DNA from: Paraburkholderia ferrariae NBRC 106233
GTDB lineage: Bacteria; Pseudomonadota; Gammaproteobacteria; Burkholderiales; Burkholderiaceae
NCBI RefSeq assembly: GCF_000685035.1
Contig: NZ_BAYB01000004.1
Span: 124,001 to 188,000, forward strand
DNA length: 64,000 nucleotides
Reading direction: 5' to 3'
The translations under genes and the position numbers were made by a program. The number at the start of each line of letters is the position of its first letter. Position 1 is the stretch's first letter. This document shows, piece after piece, positions 44,553-53,032 of the stretch. The notes beneath the pieces were generated by a model. The model was not told the origin of the DNA. It ran no database searches and was given only the letters and a program-made list of their open reading frames with translations.

Positions 44553-45237
44553 CCTTGCCGGCTACCCGCGATAGTACGTTGGCGACCACCCGGTCGCAGT
44601 GGGCGCCGCCGAATTCGAATACGTCACGCTCGGCGAGATCGATCTCGTGCGCCAACGATTCACGAAGCAGGCTCCTCGCGCGGAAATGCCGGCTGCGCAC
44701 CGTCGCTTCCGGGATGTCGAGACACTGTGCCGTCTCCTCGACGCTCAATTCCTCGACCGAACGCAGCACAAACACAACGCGAAAGACTTCCGGCAGTTCA
44801 TCCAGCTTGCGCTTGAGCAAGGCTCGCAACTCGGCGCGCGCTGCCGCCTTGTCTGGGGAATCGGAATCCTGCGCGGTCATGGCATCGATATCGACATGAG
44901 CGTTCGCGTCCACCCTGGGAATTACGTTCTGCCGGCGTGCTGCCCGGCGCAGGCGTCCATAGCATTCATTGAGTACAAGTCAGGATAGCCAGGTAAGGAG
45001 CGTGGCGTCTCCGCGAAACCGGGCAATCGATCTGTAGGCTGACAGATACGCGGCCTGCAGCGCGTCTTACGCCTCTGTTCCGTCACGCAAGGTGGCGCGC
45101 GCCAGACGATACAGGCGCCGATTGTGCTGCCACATCAGCCATTCGAACGCTGATCGATCGCCCGCGACGATGCGCCTGACCACCTCGCGTTCGTCGCCTG
45201 CGGCAAACGTTGAATGTGCTTCAGCGATGTCTGTCAT
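44521..45237 (-). pseudogene. Decayed ECF sigma factor
   Basis: From ATG 45237 (GAGGTGG upstream) the frame reads VVRRIVAGDRSAFEWLMWQH, NRRLYRLARATLRDGTEA, then TAA, DALQAAYLSAYRSIARFRGD, ATLLTWLS, TGA, LVLNECYGRLRRAARRQ, and finally region 4: LPEVFRVVFVLRSVEELSVE, TAQCLDIPEATVRSRHFRAR. This is a full ECF sigma factor with region 2 and 4 in place and two nonsense codons (probably Glu and Arg originally), no frameshift. It was probably co-transcribed with the secreted protein, whose start it overlaps. Confidence 0.85.
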
Positions 45238-45276
45238 GGCCACCTCGCCGGGTCGCCCTCACTCATCTCTTATCCG

Positions 45277-45470
45277 TCATAGCACGATCAGTGTGCCACG
45301 CATTGTGGTGTGGAGCGTGCACAAGTACGGATAACGGCGCCGTCTGGCGCGCCACGTAACTCCACGATGCATCTGGCGAGATTTCGTGTGAATCGAACGC
45401 CTTCGACATTCCAAGTCACCGTATGAGCAAACAGATCCTTGGCGGGAGAGGTGGCCCCGAAGGGGCACGG
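45277..45470 (-). pseudogene. Cupredoxin remnant
   Basis: SPAKDLFAHTVTWNVEG matches the 'NxDxxxHTV' copper-site strand of plastocyanin-like proteins, and in another frame RRRYPYLCTLHTTMRGTLIV is the C-terminal Cys-His-Met copper loop. The two parts are in different frames and the N-terminus is missing. Placed beside the sigma factor remnant, it may belong to the same lost stress operon. Confidence 0.7.
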
Positions 45471-45528
45471 ATGAAGCGCGCGTATCTGTTTGTGGCAGTC
45501 GACCGGCCGCTGACTTAAGGAATCGGTG

Positions 45529-47319
45529 TTAAGGCACCGGCGGAAAGTGCCGCTTACCGGTGGGAACCCGCAAACGGCGGAAGCGTTCTTTTTTATGCTC
45601 TTCGTCGAAGTGGGCGAGAGACGGCTTGATCAGATCGCTGCGCGACACGATACCGATCAGCTGCAACGTTTCGGTATCCGCAACCACCGGCAAGCGTTCA
45701 AGACCGTGCACCGCCAGACGTGTTGCGACGAGCCGGCAGGTTTCACCCGGCAATGCAAACGCGGGAGCGCGCTGACGCAACACGTCGCTCAGGCGCGAGT
45801 CGAGCGTATGCGCTGTCTCGTCACCGCGAATTTTTTCCAGCACCGCGCGATCCACCACACCCGCCAGCGCGCCTTGATGCACGACCGGATAGGCGCGATG
45901 TGTCTGGGTCGTGCCGAAGTACGTTGCCAGCGCCTCGCCCACGGACAGCTCGCCGTCGACGGTCTCGACCGTACGCGACATCACTTCGTCGACATGGTGG
46001 CGCTCAAGTGGATCGACGCTGTATTCCCGGTAAATGTGATAACCGCGCCGCGCAATTTTCTCGGTCATGATCGAACGCTTCATGACGACCGTTGCAAACC
46101 CGTGGGCGATCAGCGTTGCGGCGAGCAGCGGCAGCAAGGCGTTGCTGTCGTGAGTCAGGCCGAAGGCGAACACGATCGCGGTCAAAGGCGCACCGAGCGT
46201 GGCGCCGAGCGTGGCCGCCATGCAGACGAGCGGCCACAGGGCAGGGTCGCCGCCCGGCAGCACGTGTCCGAACACCACACCGAGTCCTGCGCCGAGCATC
46301 AGCAGCGGCGCAAGGACGCCGCCCGAGGTGCCGGAGCCCAGAGCCACGACCCAGATGACCGCTTTCACCACCAGGATCGCCAGCGCGATCTGGATGGCAA
46401 TGTGCTGGTGCAACAGGTCGCCGATCACGTCATAGCCGACACCCAGCGCGCGAGGCTCGATAAAGCCGCCGATACCGACAACGAGGCCGCCGAGCGCGGG
46501 CCACCACATCCAGTGGATGGGCAGCTTGCCGAACAGGTCTTCGGTCTTGTACAGCGCGGCTGACAGGCCGGCTGCAAGCGCGCCGGACATCAACCCCGCG
46601 ATAACGCAAGACACGAGCGACAGCGCGCCGGGAGGCGCGGTCTCAAGCGGAAACAGCGCTCCCGTGCCGAAGAATGCCGCACGCGCAAACCCAGCGACCG
46701 CACATGCCAGCGCGACCGGCAGAAAACTGCGCGGACGCCATTCGAACAGCAGCAGTTCGACCGCCAGCAGGACGGCGGCCACCGGCGTGCCAAAGACCGC
46801 GGTCATGCCGGCCGCCGCGCCGGCCACCAGCAGCGTCTTGCGTTCCGCGGCCGTGACCTTCACGCATTGCGCGATCAGCGACCCCAGTGCGCCGCCTGTC
46901 ATGATGATCGGGCCTTCTGCGCCGAACGGGCCGCCACTGCCGATCACAATGCCGGACGAGAGCGGTTTGAGAATCGCCACTTTCGGCGACATGCGGCTCT
47001 TGCCGAACAGAATCGCTTCGATCGCTTCGGGAATACCGTGACCGCGAATCTTCTCCGAGCCATAGCGGGCCATGAACCCGACGATCAAACCGCCGATCAC
47101 AGGAATGATCACCACCCAGATACCCAGCGTGTTGCCGGCCGGCGAGCGTTCTGCAAACGAAAACTGCTGGAAGAAGAACAGATTCGTGAACAGATGAATC
47201 AGGCTCAACAGCAAGAACGCTGCGAGCGTGCTAAGCGCGCCGATTCCCGCCGCGAGTGCGGAAATGCCGGGAAGCCGTGCGTTGGCGGAGAAATCACGCT
47301 TATGGTTATCTAGACTCAT
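45529..47319 (-). CDS. ClC-type chloride channel/antiporter with C-terminal CBS pair
   Basis: 596 residues. The ClC selectivity motifs are GSGGPFGAEGPIIMTGG (GSGIP variant and GxEGP), AAGMTAVFGTPVAAVLLAVE and GSGTSGGVLAPLLMLGAG. From about residue 445 two CBS domains follow (VDEVMSRTVETVDGELSVGE and LERLPVVADTETLQLIGIVS). The gating Glu of GxEGP is present, so it could be an antiporter. It lies directly downstream of the MarR regulator (six bases) and is probably controlled by it. Such proteins take part in acid or osmotic response. Confidence 0.93.
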   Translation of the reverse strand: MSLDNHKRDFSANARLPGISALAAGIGALSTLAAFLLLSLIHLFTNLFFFQQFSFAERSPAGNTLGIWVVIIPVIGGLIVGFMARYGSEKIRGHGIPEAIEAILFGKSRMSPKVAILKPLSSGIVIGSGGPFGAEGPIIMTGGALGSLIAQCVKVTAAERKTLLVAGAAAGMTAVFGTPVAAVLLAVELLLFEWRPRSFLPVALACAVAGFARAAFFGTGALFPLETAPPGALSLVSCVIAGLMSGALAAGLSAALYKTEDLFGKLPIHWMWWPALGGLVVGIGGFIEPRALGVGYDVIGDLLHQHIAIQIALAILVVKAVIWVVALGSGTSGGVLAPLLMLGAGLGVVFGHVLPGGDPALWPLVCMAATLGATLGAPLTAIVFAFGLTHDSNALLPLLAATLIAHGFATVVMKRSIMTEKIARRGYHIYREYSVDPLERHHVDEVMSRTVETVDGELSVGEALATYFGTTQTHRAYPVVHQGALAGVVDRAVLEKIRGDETAHTLDSRLSDVLRQRAPAFALPGETCRLVATRLAVHGLERLPVVADTETLQLIGIVSRSDLIKPSLAHFDEEHKKERFRRLRVPTGKRHFPPVP

Positions 47320-47325
47320 GGTGAC

Positions 47326-47739
47326 TCAAAAATCAATACGGGGGACCTTAAATGCGCCTTCGAGCGACTTCAGTTCGGTGCGGTGCATCTCGGCAAGACG
47401 GGCAAGCACAAGTTCGCCTGCTTTCAACAAATGAACCTCGACCTGGCGGCGATCCGTCTCACTGATCTTTCTCCGGACCAGATCGAGCGCCTCGCAGCGG
47501 GACACGAGCGCGACCACGCCGTGATGCTGCGCCTGGAGTCGTTCTGCCAGCTCGCCGACGGTGGCCCAGTCGCGCTCCGGATACCCCTTGATATGCAGGA
47601 GCAGCAGATACTGCAGCGGGGTAATGCCTTCGCCCTGGGCGGCCTGCTCGGAGAAACGCTCGAAGCGCCGCATCTGGTAGCGAAACTCCGACAGTTGCTC
47701 GAAGTCCGCCTTGGTCAAGTTGCGAGTGAGTGTTTTCAT
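47326..47739 (-). CDS. MarR-family transcriptional regulator
   Basis: 137 residues: N-terminal helix (FEQLSEFRYQMRRFERFSEQ), winged helix with LLLHIKGYPERDWATVGELA, ERLQAQHHGVVALVSRCEAL and the wing RRKISETDRRQVEVHLLKAG. MarR proteins are dimers that bind palindromes and respond to small ligands or oxidation. A perfect 17-base palindrome lies 35 bases before its start, consistent with autoregulation, and related sites occur at four other places. Upstream of, and co-transcribed with, the ClC gene. Confidence 0.9.
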   Translation of the reverse strand: MKTLTRNLTKADFEQLSEFRYQMRRFERFSEQAAQGEGITPLQYLLLLHIKGYPERDWATVGELAERLQAQHHGVVALVSRCEALDLVRRKISETDRRQVEVHLLKAGELVLARLAEMHRTELKSLEGAFKVPRIDF

Positions 47740-47773
47740 CGGCGTTTCGTGAGGAGATCAGTAAGGTGAAAAT

Positions 47774-47793
47774 TATATCATGACATGATATTT
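47774..47793 (+). promoter_or_regulatory. MarR-type operator, TATATCATGACATGATATTT
   Basis: Contains the perfect 8-1-8 palindrome ATATCATGACATGATAT (47775-47791) immediately upstream of the MarR gene. It is the most symmetric member of the TATATCA-N5-TGAT site group, which is why I take it as the reference operator. Confidence 0.7.
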
Positions 47794-47831
47794 GTGCCCG
47801 TGCTTCAGCGCAATGTCCGTTCGTGATAGTG

Positions 47832-49040
47832 CTATGCCGCGCGTCGCTGCTGGGCGTAAGCCTGGCGGTACAAACCCGCGATGAGGTCGGCCTGCGTGAT
47901 CATTCCGGCAAGCCGCCGGTTGGCATCCAGAACCGGGACGTGGTGGTGTCCGTAGTTCGCGAACACTGGCACCAGTTCGACGATCGGTGTTGTCGCGTCG
48001 ACCGTATGCACGTCGACGTTCATCAGGGCGCCGACCAGCGGCGCCGGGGTGATGCTGCGCTGGAACCAGCGTTGCAGCGGAGACGAGAGACCGGCCGCCT
48101 TGCTGAACGCGCGTTTGTCCACAAGGTCGGCGCGGGTCACGATGCCGATCACGTGCTGCTTCTCGTCGGTAACCGGGAGTGCCTTGATGTTGCGCTGTTT
48201 CAGCAGGCTCCATGCTGCCGACGCCCTCGTGTTTGCCGACACGGCGACCAGCGAACGCGACATGATGTCGGCGCAGCTCAGCTCATTGAACGTGCGGGCA
48301 TAGGCCTGCAACTGGACGTCGCGCAACAGGGATTCCAGATCGTCGGTGTCGATATCGAGCAGTTCTCCACGCTTGCTCAGCACGGACTCCAGGTCCGCGC
48401 GCGTGAAACCTTCGTTCGCCACTGCCGTCGAGGTCGCCGGGCCTTTGACCGAACTCTGGGCGACGTGCGGGTATCGATGCCCGGTGGCTGCGTGGTAGGC
48501 GATGGCCGCGCCCAGCAGGGCGACCGACTGGATCGCGATCGGTTCGAGCACGAAGCGATAGCCCAGAGCATGGACGACCGGGCCGCCCAGAACCGCGGTG
48601 AGGGCAACCGCGCCCGACGGCGGGTGCACGCACCGCAACGCGAACATCGCGCAGATCGCCAGCGCGACGGCCAGCGCGCCGGCGCCCACCGGATCGGCGA
48701 TCCAGCTTGCGCAGGCAACCCCTACCGTCGCTGAAACGAGATTGCCGCCGATGATGGACCACGGTTGCGCAAGCGGACTGGCCGGCACCGCGAACAGCAG
48801 CACAGCCGACGCCCCCATGGGCGCCACGAGGAGCGGAATGTTGGCTGCCGGCCCGAGAAGGACGTGCATGCTCCCGCCCGTGAACGCGATACCAAGCAAT
48901 GCGCCGAGACACGACCTGAAGCGCTCCGGCCACCGGACGGCAATAGGGTGGGGGGCAAAGCTGGAAAACCAGCGAACAAGAGCGTAGCGGGACAAGGGTC
49001 GAGTAGGAAAGTAGGTGGGTATCGCGTAGGACGGCAGCAC
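47832..49040 (-). CDS. HPP-family membrane protein with two CBS domains
   Basis: 402 residues. The first 190 hold four or five membrane segments and the family motif RCVHPPSGAVALTAVLGG. The C-terminal half has two CBS domains (SCADIMSRSLVAVSANTRAS, KALPVTDEKQHVIGIVTRAD and VDVHTVDATTPIVELVPVFA, HHHVPVLDANRRLAGMITQA). HPP proteins have been linked to nitrite transport in plastids and cyanobacteria; the nearby nitrate locus makes that idea attractive here but not proven. Two operator-like sites lie upstream. Confidence 0.88.
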   Translation of the reverse strand: MLPSYAIPTYFPTRPLSRYALVRWFSSFAPHPIAVRWPERFRSCLGALLGIAFTGGSMHVLLGPAANIPLLVAPMGASAVLLFAVPASPLAQPWSIIGGNLVSATVGVACASWIADPVGAGALAVALAICAMFALRCVHPPSGAVALTAVLGGPVVHALGYRFVLEPIAIQSVALLGAAIAYHAATGHRYPHVAQSSVKGPATSTAVANEGFTRADLESVLSKRGELLDIDTDDLESLLRDVQLQAYARTFNELSCADIMSRSLVAVSANTRASAAWSLLKQRNIKALPVTDEKQHVIGIVTRADLVDKRAFSKAAGLSSPLQRWFQRSITPAPLVGALMNVDVHTVDATTPIVELVPVFANYGHHHVPVLDANRRLAGMITQADLIAGLYRQAYAQQRRAA

Positions 49041-49086
49041 ACCTTAAGGCCAAATTCCTACGAAGCGAAAGAACATTTCGACGTGA

Positions 49087-49106
49087 TTGTATCTCATTAT
49101 GATATA
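49087..49106 (-). promoter_or_regulatory. Operator-like site (minus strand) TATATCATAATGAGATACAA
   Basis: Member of the TATATCA-N5-(T/A)GA(T/C) group, 47 bases upstream of the HPP gene start. The right half is one base off. Confidence 0.55.
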
Positions 49107-49216
49107 AAACTGTGTTCCGGATCGCCAGAGTCCGACAGAATCGCACTGACAAGGGAGCTCGGGACGATCCAGCGTCTGACGCTGAAGTGGCCGGATTGAT
49201 GCTATTTTCAGCTTGA

Positions 49217-49236
49217 ATGGATCACGTTGTGATATA
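49217..49236 (-). promoter_or_regulatory. Operator-like site (minus strand) TATATCACAACGTGATCCAT
   Basis: Member of the same group, 177 bases upstream of the HPP gene and 193 bases before the DUF1840 gene. ATCAC-N3-GTGAT is a perfect palindrome. The distance to the other site is 130 bases, so looping or control of both divergent genes is possible. Confidence 0.55.
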
Positions 49237-49428
49237 AAATGAAGGCAGGCCTTCTCGTGATCGTGCCTGAGCAGAAGCAGTCCGGATGAAACTACAAAGA
49301 TGGTTTGCCCGGATGGCACGCGCCCATGGGGATGCCGTGCTTCGCTCCGATGCGCAAAGCCGGTCATCGCGGAGGCCGCGGCTATCGTCACAGGAAACGA
49401 TAGCCAGTTGCCGAAGCAAGGAGCCACC

Positions 49429-49746
49429 ATGTTAATCACGTTTCAATCGCCCGCTGCGCCCGATGTTGTGATGCTCAGAGACGTTGCCCAGTATCTGCTG
49501 GGTCTGGTGGGCAAGCGGCTCGACACGCGAGGGGTCATTCTCCATGACGAGTTGCCGCGTGCGATCAGCCGTCTCGAAGCGGCGATTTCGGACGATGAAA
49601 AAGCGGAGATTGCCCTCGAATCGCTGCAGTATTCCCGCGAACGCCGTCAGGAATCCAGCAGTGGGCTTTCGCAGCGGGCCTGGCCATTTCTCGACATGAT
49701 GCGCGAGGCCAGCAAACATAACGCCGACATCATCTGGGGACTTTAG
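49429..49746 (+). CDS. DUF1840-family protein
   Basis: 105 residues. AAGGAG lies five bases before the ATG. The sequence ITFQSPAAPDVVMLRDVAQY, LVGKRLDTRGVILHDELPRA and SGLSQRAWPFLDMMREASKH matches the small soluble DUF1840 family of betaproteobacteria. Function unknown; the last motif (Ala-Trp-Pro) is conserved in homologues I know. Divergent from the HPP gene with two operator-like sites in between. Confidence 0.8.
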   Translation: MLITFQSPAAPDVVMLRDVAQYLLGLVGKRLDTRGVILHDELPRAISRLEAAISDDEKAEIALESLQYSRERRQESSSGLSQRAWPFLDMMREASKHNADIIWGL

Positions 49747-49800
49747 ACAGCGGGGTGCCGCGCAAATGGATGCGGGCTGCACCGCCCGTTGAAGGACGCC

Positions 49801-50173
49801 ATGATGAAGCGACGGATCGCATCGTACCTGTTCGCTGCGGCGCTCGCTGCGTGCGGCATCGGCGTGGGCAGGCGCGCAACCGCAGGATGCGGGCGCGGGA
49901 TCATGCGGAAACTGGAATGGCTGCCAGCCTGTCAGGACATCAGGAGGCAAGCCGGCCGGCGAAGCGGTTACGCCTTATTTCGCTGATATTCCGGAGACGG
50001 TTGTCGACGCCTACGGGGGTACGGCGCTCGATATGCTCTCGAGCGGACCCTTTATGCTGGTGAAGTGGCCAGATGGCTGCTGTACGAAAAGCAGGCGATG
50101 GCGCACGGGAGGCACGCATCAGAATCCGTCCGGCAATCAGCAGCACGTGATCTTTCTCTGGCCCGCGCTGTAG
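49801..50173 (+). pseudogene. Secreted protein gene, apparently frameshifted
   Basis: A signal sequence (MKRRIASYLFAAALAA) is followed after a probable frame change near 49855 by ASAWAGAQPQDAGAGSCGNW, then CQPVRTSGGKPAGEAV, TPYFADIPETVVDAYGGTAL, MLVKWPDGCCTKSRRW and ends in QHVIFLWPAL. The two frames fit together as one exported Cys-containing protein. I cannot name the family, so the frameshift is an inference from the joined signal peptide. Confidence 0.4.
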
Positions 50174-50243
50174 ACGAATCGGCGGTCAGATCCTGGGCAA
50201 GCGCGGCGCACTCGTCTTTGCGCAGATGGCGCCGCCTGTAACA

Positions 50244-50405
50244 TCAAGGTCCGTGACGCGTGCGGTTCCACCAGCGCCTGTCGCTTGCATGCCGGAGAAT
50301 CCGTTCGCGAGGATTGGGCCGGGTGTCCTGGGCAACGACGAAAAGAATCACCATGACGAGTACCGCAGCCGCAACGGCGATCTTTACCAGAAGATCCACC
50401 ATCAT
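50244..50405 (-). CDS. Small single-helix membrane protein
   Basis: 53 residues with GGGAGG six bases before the ATG. One hydrophobic helix (LLVKIAVAAAVLVMVILFVV) is followed by a basic tail (RPNPRERILRHASDRRWW). The size and layout recall small accessory subunits, but I cannot assign one. It lies 30 bases behind the second stress protein gene on the same strand. Confidence 0.55.
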   Translation of the reverse strand: MMVDLLVKIAVAAAVLVMVILFVVAQDTRPNPRERILRHASDRRWWNRTRHGP

Positions 50406-50435
50406 TTTCGCCTCCCGATAAAACACATAAACCTG

Positions 50436-50870
50436 TCACGCGGCCACCTTGAACAGGACGCCGCAAGATATGCGGTCGAGCAGCAATGCGTGGTTCTCCC
50501 CTGTCCACCAGCGCGCAAAAAAACCGTGCGGGTGATGCCCGATGACGATCAGGTCAACCCTCAACGAATCCGCCAGGCGAGAGATCTGATCGATCGCATT
50601 GCCGACCGAATAATGTCCCGTTGCGGTCACGCCCCACGCCTGCAACCAGTGAATTCCCTCGCGCAGTGTTTCTTGTGCCGCCTGCTCGTCGAACTCGAAT
50701 TTCAGCGACGACAGAACGTCGAATCCGCCTGCCCAGTGTGTGCAGTCGGAAATCGAAAGCAGATGGGTTTCAGCCTGAAGCTGCTGCGCAAGAGCCGCAC
50801 CGCAGCGCAGCGCGAGCCGGCCCTCCGGTGTGGCGTCGTAGCAGAGAAGAATCCGGTTGAACGGAGCCAT
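50436..50870 (-). CDS. Universal stress protein (UspA family), copy 2
   Basis: 144 residues from the ATG at 50870, preceded by AAAGGAA. PFNRILLCYDATPEGRLALR, RVDLIVIGHHPHGFFARWWT and LLLDRISCGVLFKV align closely with the stress protein at 42194, so they are paralogues. The nucleotide-binding glycines are partly altered as in copy 1. Followed by the small membrane protein gene. Confidence 0.88.
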   Translation of the reverse strand: MAPFNRILLCYDATPEGRLALRCGAALAQQLQAETHLLSISDCTHWAGGFDVLSSLKFEFDEQAAQETLREGIHWLQAWGVTATGHYSVGNAIDQISRLADSLRVDLIVIGHHPHGFFARWWTGENHALLLDRISCGVLFKVAA

Positions 50871-50939
50871 GGTGGATTCCTTTGCCAACTTTCGCGGTGT
50901 CTCCATTCGAGCGATCAAATCGGTTCACCACGAAATTGT

Positions 50940-51125
50940 TCAGGTGAACATCGGTACGGCCTCGATCAGCACGAAGCCCAGTAACGCGCCCACTGCTGCA
51001 CCCGGCAGCTTGGGATGCCAGCGTTGCAACTGCAGCATGCTGAGCAGGTCACCAACCAGGATCGTGCCGAGCAGCGCAAAGGCAATCAGCAGGTAGCTGA
51101 TCTCAAAGTCGTTATTTATGATCAT
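50940..51125 (-). CDS. Small two-helix membrane protein
   Basis: 61 residues with a very strong ribosome site (AAAGGAGG, four bases before the ATG). Two hydrophobic segments (SYLLIAFALLGTILVGDLLS and LPGAAVGALLGFVLIEAV) are joined by a short loop. Function unknown. The IS110 element begins just upstream and may have separated the gene from its promoter. Confidence 0.6.
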   Translation of the reverse strand: MIINNDFEISYLLIAFALLGTILVGDLLSMLQLQRWHPKLPGAAVGALLGFVLIEAVPMFT

Positions 51126-51149
51126 TACGCCTCCTTTATGTCGCGTGAG

Positions 51150-52400
51150 ATGGAATGGACACCGCCCTCCCTCCGGGGAATTGGGCACGACTGAGGGCCT
51201 CCAGGACCGAACGGCATCAATGTGCCAGAGTGGAGTTGCGACACAACCACTTAAGGAACGGAGGCCCCAGATGAATGCTACGACATACGGACTCGATATT
51301 GCAAAGCGGGTGTTCCAGCTGTACTGGGTCGACACCCAAACTGGCGAGATCGCGAATCGGAAGTTCGGACGTGACGATCTGATTACATTTCTGGCGCAAC
51401 GCCCCGCCGGTCGCATCGCCCTCGAGGCTTGCGGAAGTGCTCACTGGTGGGCGCGTAAGATTCGCGCGCTCGGACATGAGGTGGTGCTATTACACGCCCA
51501 ATTTATTCGACCTTTCGTGCAAACAAACAAGACTGATGCGGCGGACGCCCGGGCAATCTGGACTGCCGTGCAGCAACCCGGCATGCGTACGGTTGCCGCC
51601 AAGACAGAAGATCAGCAAGTGATGCTAAGCCTCCATCGCATGCGCTCGTTGCTCGTCAAGTTTCGAACAATGCAAATAAATCAGCTGCGCGGGTTGCTGT
51701 ATGAATTCGGTGTTACGTTTCGCGCAGGACGCGTTGCAGGGCTCGATGAGATTAGGGAGCGCATGGCAGAACTCGAAGACACGCTGCCACGATCAATAGT
51801 TCTGAACCTCCTCGAACAGTTGCGTCGCATCAACCTGTTTGAGGAAGACATCAATCAACTCGAGAAGAGGATTGGTGCATGGCAGAAGCAGGAAGCGGCA
51901 TGCCGTGCGATTTCCGAAGTACCGGGAATCGGCCGGCTAACTGCAACGGCTTTGGTGGCAACAATTGGAGACGCGAAGGCATTCAAGTCAGGCCGCGAGT
52001 TCGCAGCGTTTCTGGGGCTCGTTCCTCGTCAGAACGGTACGGGCGGAAAGATACGGCTCGGCTCGATCTCAAGGCGCGGTGACCCATACCTGCGTACCTT
52101 ATTGATACATGGAGCACGTTCTGTTCTGTGTCACACCAAAGTACCAACGGCCTGGCAAAAGGCGATTCAGGCGAGACGCCCAGCAAATGTGGCGGCGGTA
52201 GCCTTGGCAAACAAGATGGCAAGAACCGCCTGGGCGATCCTTGCTCACCAGACTCCGTACGAAGCGCATCATGTAAGCCACAGACCCGCATAGCGGAGTG
52301 TGCACGTTGAAGCGTCATGGAACTGGTAGGTTGCTAGGGTTGATTTCAATGTGATGGCAAAACAGGTCGGACCGCAGGAGTGCAAACCTGAACACAGTCT
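51150..52400 (+). mobile_element. IS110-family insertion sequence (ends approximate)
   Basis: One transposase gene flanked by about 120 bases of non-coding sequence upstream and about 100 downstream. IS110 elements lack clear terminal inverted repeats and target duplications, and I could not fix the ends. The non-coding flanks are where the guide (bridge) RNA of this family would be encoded. Confidence 0.65.
51271..52293 (+). CDS. IS110-family transposase (DEDD)
   Basis: 340 residues; GGAACGGAGG lies upstream of the ATG. The RuvC-like DEDD domain shows YGLDIAKRVFQLYWVD, IALEACGSAHWWARKIRALG and the KTDAADARAIW element; the C-terminal domain has SEVPGIGRLTATALVATIGD, the conserved Ser region GKIRLGSISRRGDPYLR and NKMARTAWAIL. 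It appears complete. Confidence 0.93.
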   Translation: MNATTYGLDIAKRVFQLYWVDTQTGEIANRKFGRDDLITFLAQRPAGRIALEACGSAHWWARKIRALGHEVVLLHAQFIRPFVQTNKTDAADARAIWTAVQQPGMRTVAAKTEDQQVMLSLHRMRSLLVKFRTMQINQLRGLLYEFGVTFRAGRVAGLDEIRERMAELEDTLPRSIVLNLLEQLRRINLFEEDINQLEKRIGAWQKQEAACRAISEVPGIGRLTATALVATIGDAKAFKSGREFAAFLGLVPRQNGTGGKIRLGSISRRGDPYLRTLLIHGARSVLCHTKVPTAWQKAIQARRPANVAAVALANKMARTAWAILAHQTPYEAHHVSHRPA

Positions 52401-53032
52401 TGTGCCTGAAGCACGCGGCCGAGATGAGGACATTCCTGGCGCATTCCATCAGGGCTCGCGGCTTCGGGCTGCGTAAAGCCGGATTTAAGACCGCAGCCGA
52501 TACCTCGTTGCGGCATCACATCACGATCAACCTGGCAAACCGGGCGGTGTCCATATAAGACTGTGTCATCAAACTCATGAATGAGGCTTTGCCGGCAACC
52601 CGTGGCCGCTTTCGCGGGTTCAGGTTTCCTGGCGCCAGTTGCATTTCCAGTTCACTCCGGGTTCCGATACAGGCCCTAAATCCAATTATATATCACGGCA
52701 TGACATATGTGATCATCCGATCCACTGGCTGCGAGGTCATCGAGATCGCGGTCGGCAAAAGCACTACGAAATGACGATGAAGGGGCGCGCGAAACCCGCT
52801 CTGCTTCTTGCGGCAGCCCCGGTCAATGGCCTCTCTTGACGAATCTGACCGATCGGCAGAACATCAAAACATGAAATATTCCGGGGTCCATTAATGACCT
52901 CGAGCGCGGCTCCGATTCGGAGTGACGAAGTAGTCGATGTCCGTGAAGCCGCAGTCGTGTGATTTTCGCAACATTGCAGTACAGGTCTCGTGATCGCCGT
53001 AGGACGATCGGCTAAGTAGAGGGAGGAAAGTC
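52401..53032. other. Stretch without a supported gene, holds one operator-like site
   Basis: No frame here has both a ribosome site and a recognisable product. The part at 52577-52840 is open in two frames but without family features. It includes the operator-like site at 52689 with AATTATA in front, which suggests that a regulated gene once stood downstream. Confidence 0.4.
52689..52708 (+). promoter_or_regulatory. Operator-like site TATATCACGGCATGACATAT
   Basis: Member of the TATATCA-N5-TGA(T/C) group in a stretch without intact gene downstream. Left and right outer arms TATAT...ATAT are well kept. Confidence 0.5.

Noticed and set aside
45526..46563. Plus-strand 345-codon frame opposite the ClC gene
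   Set aside because: Composition (Arg, Gln, His) and lack of motifs show a shadow of the minus-strand channel gene.
42809..52708. ATCA-N5-TGAT sites as FNR/Dnr boxes
   Set aside because: FNR half-sites point the other way (TTGAT-N4-ATCAA); orientation and spacing here do not fit, and the perfect copy is at a MarR gene.
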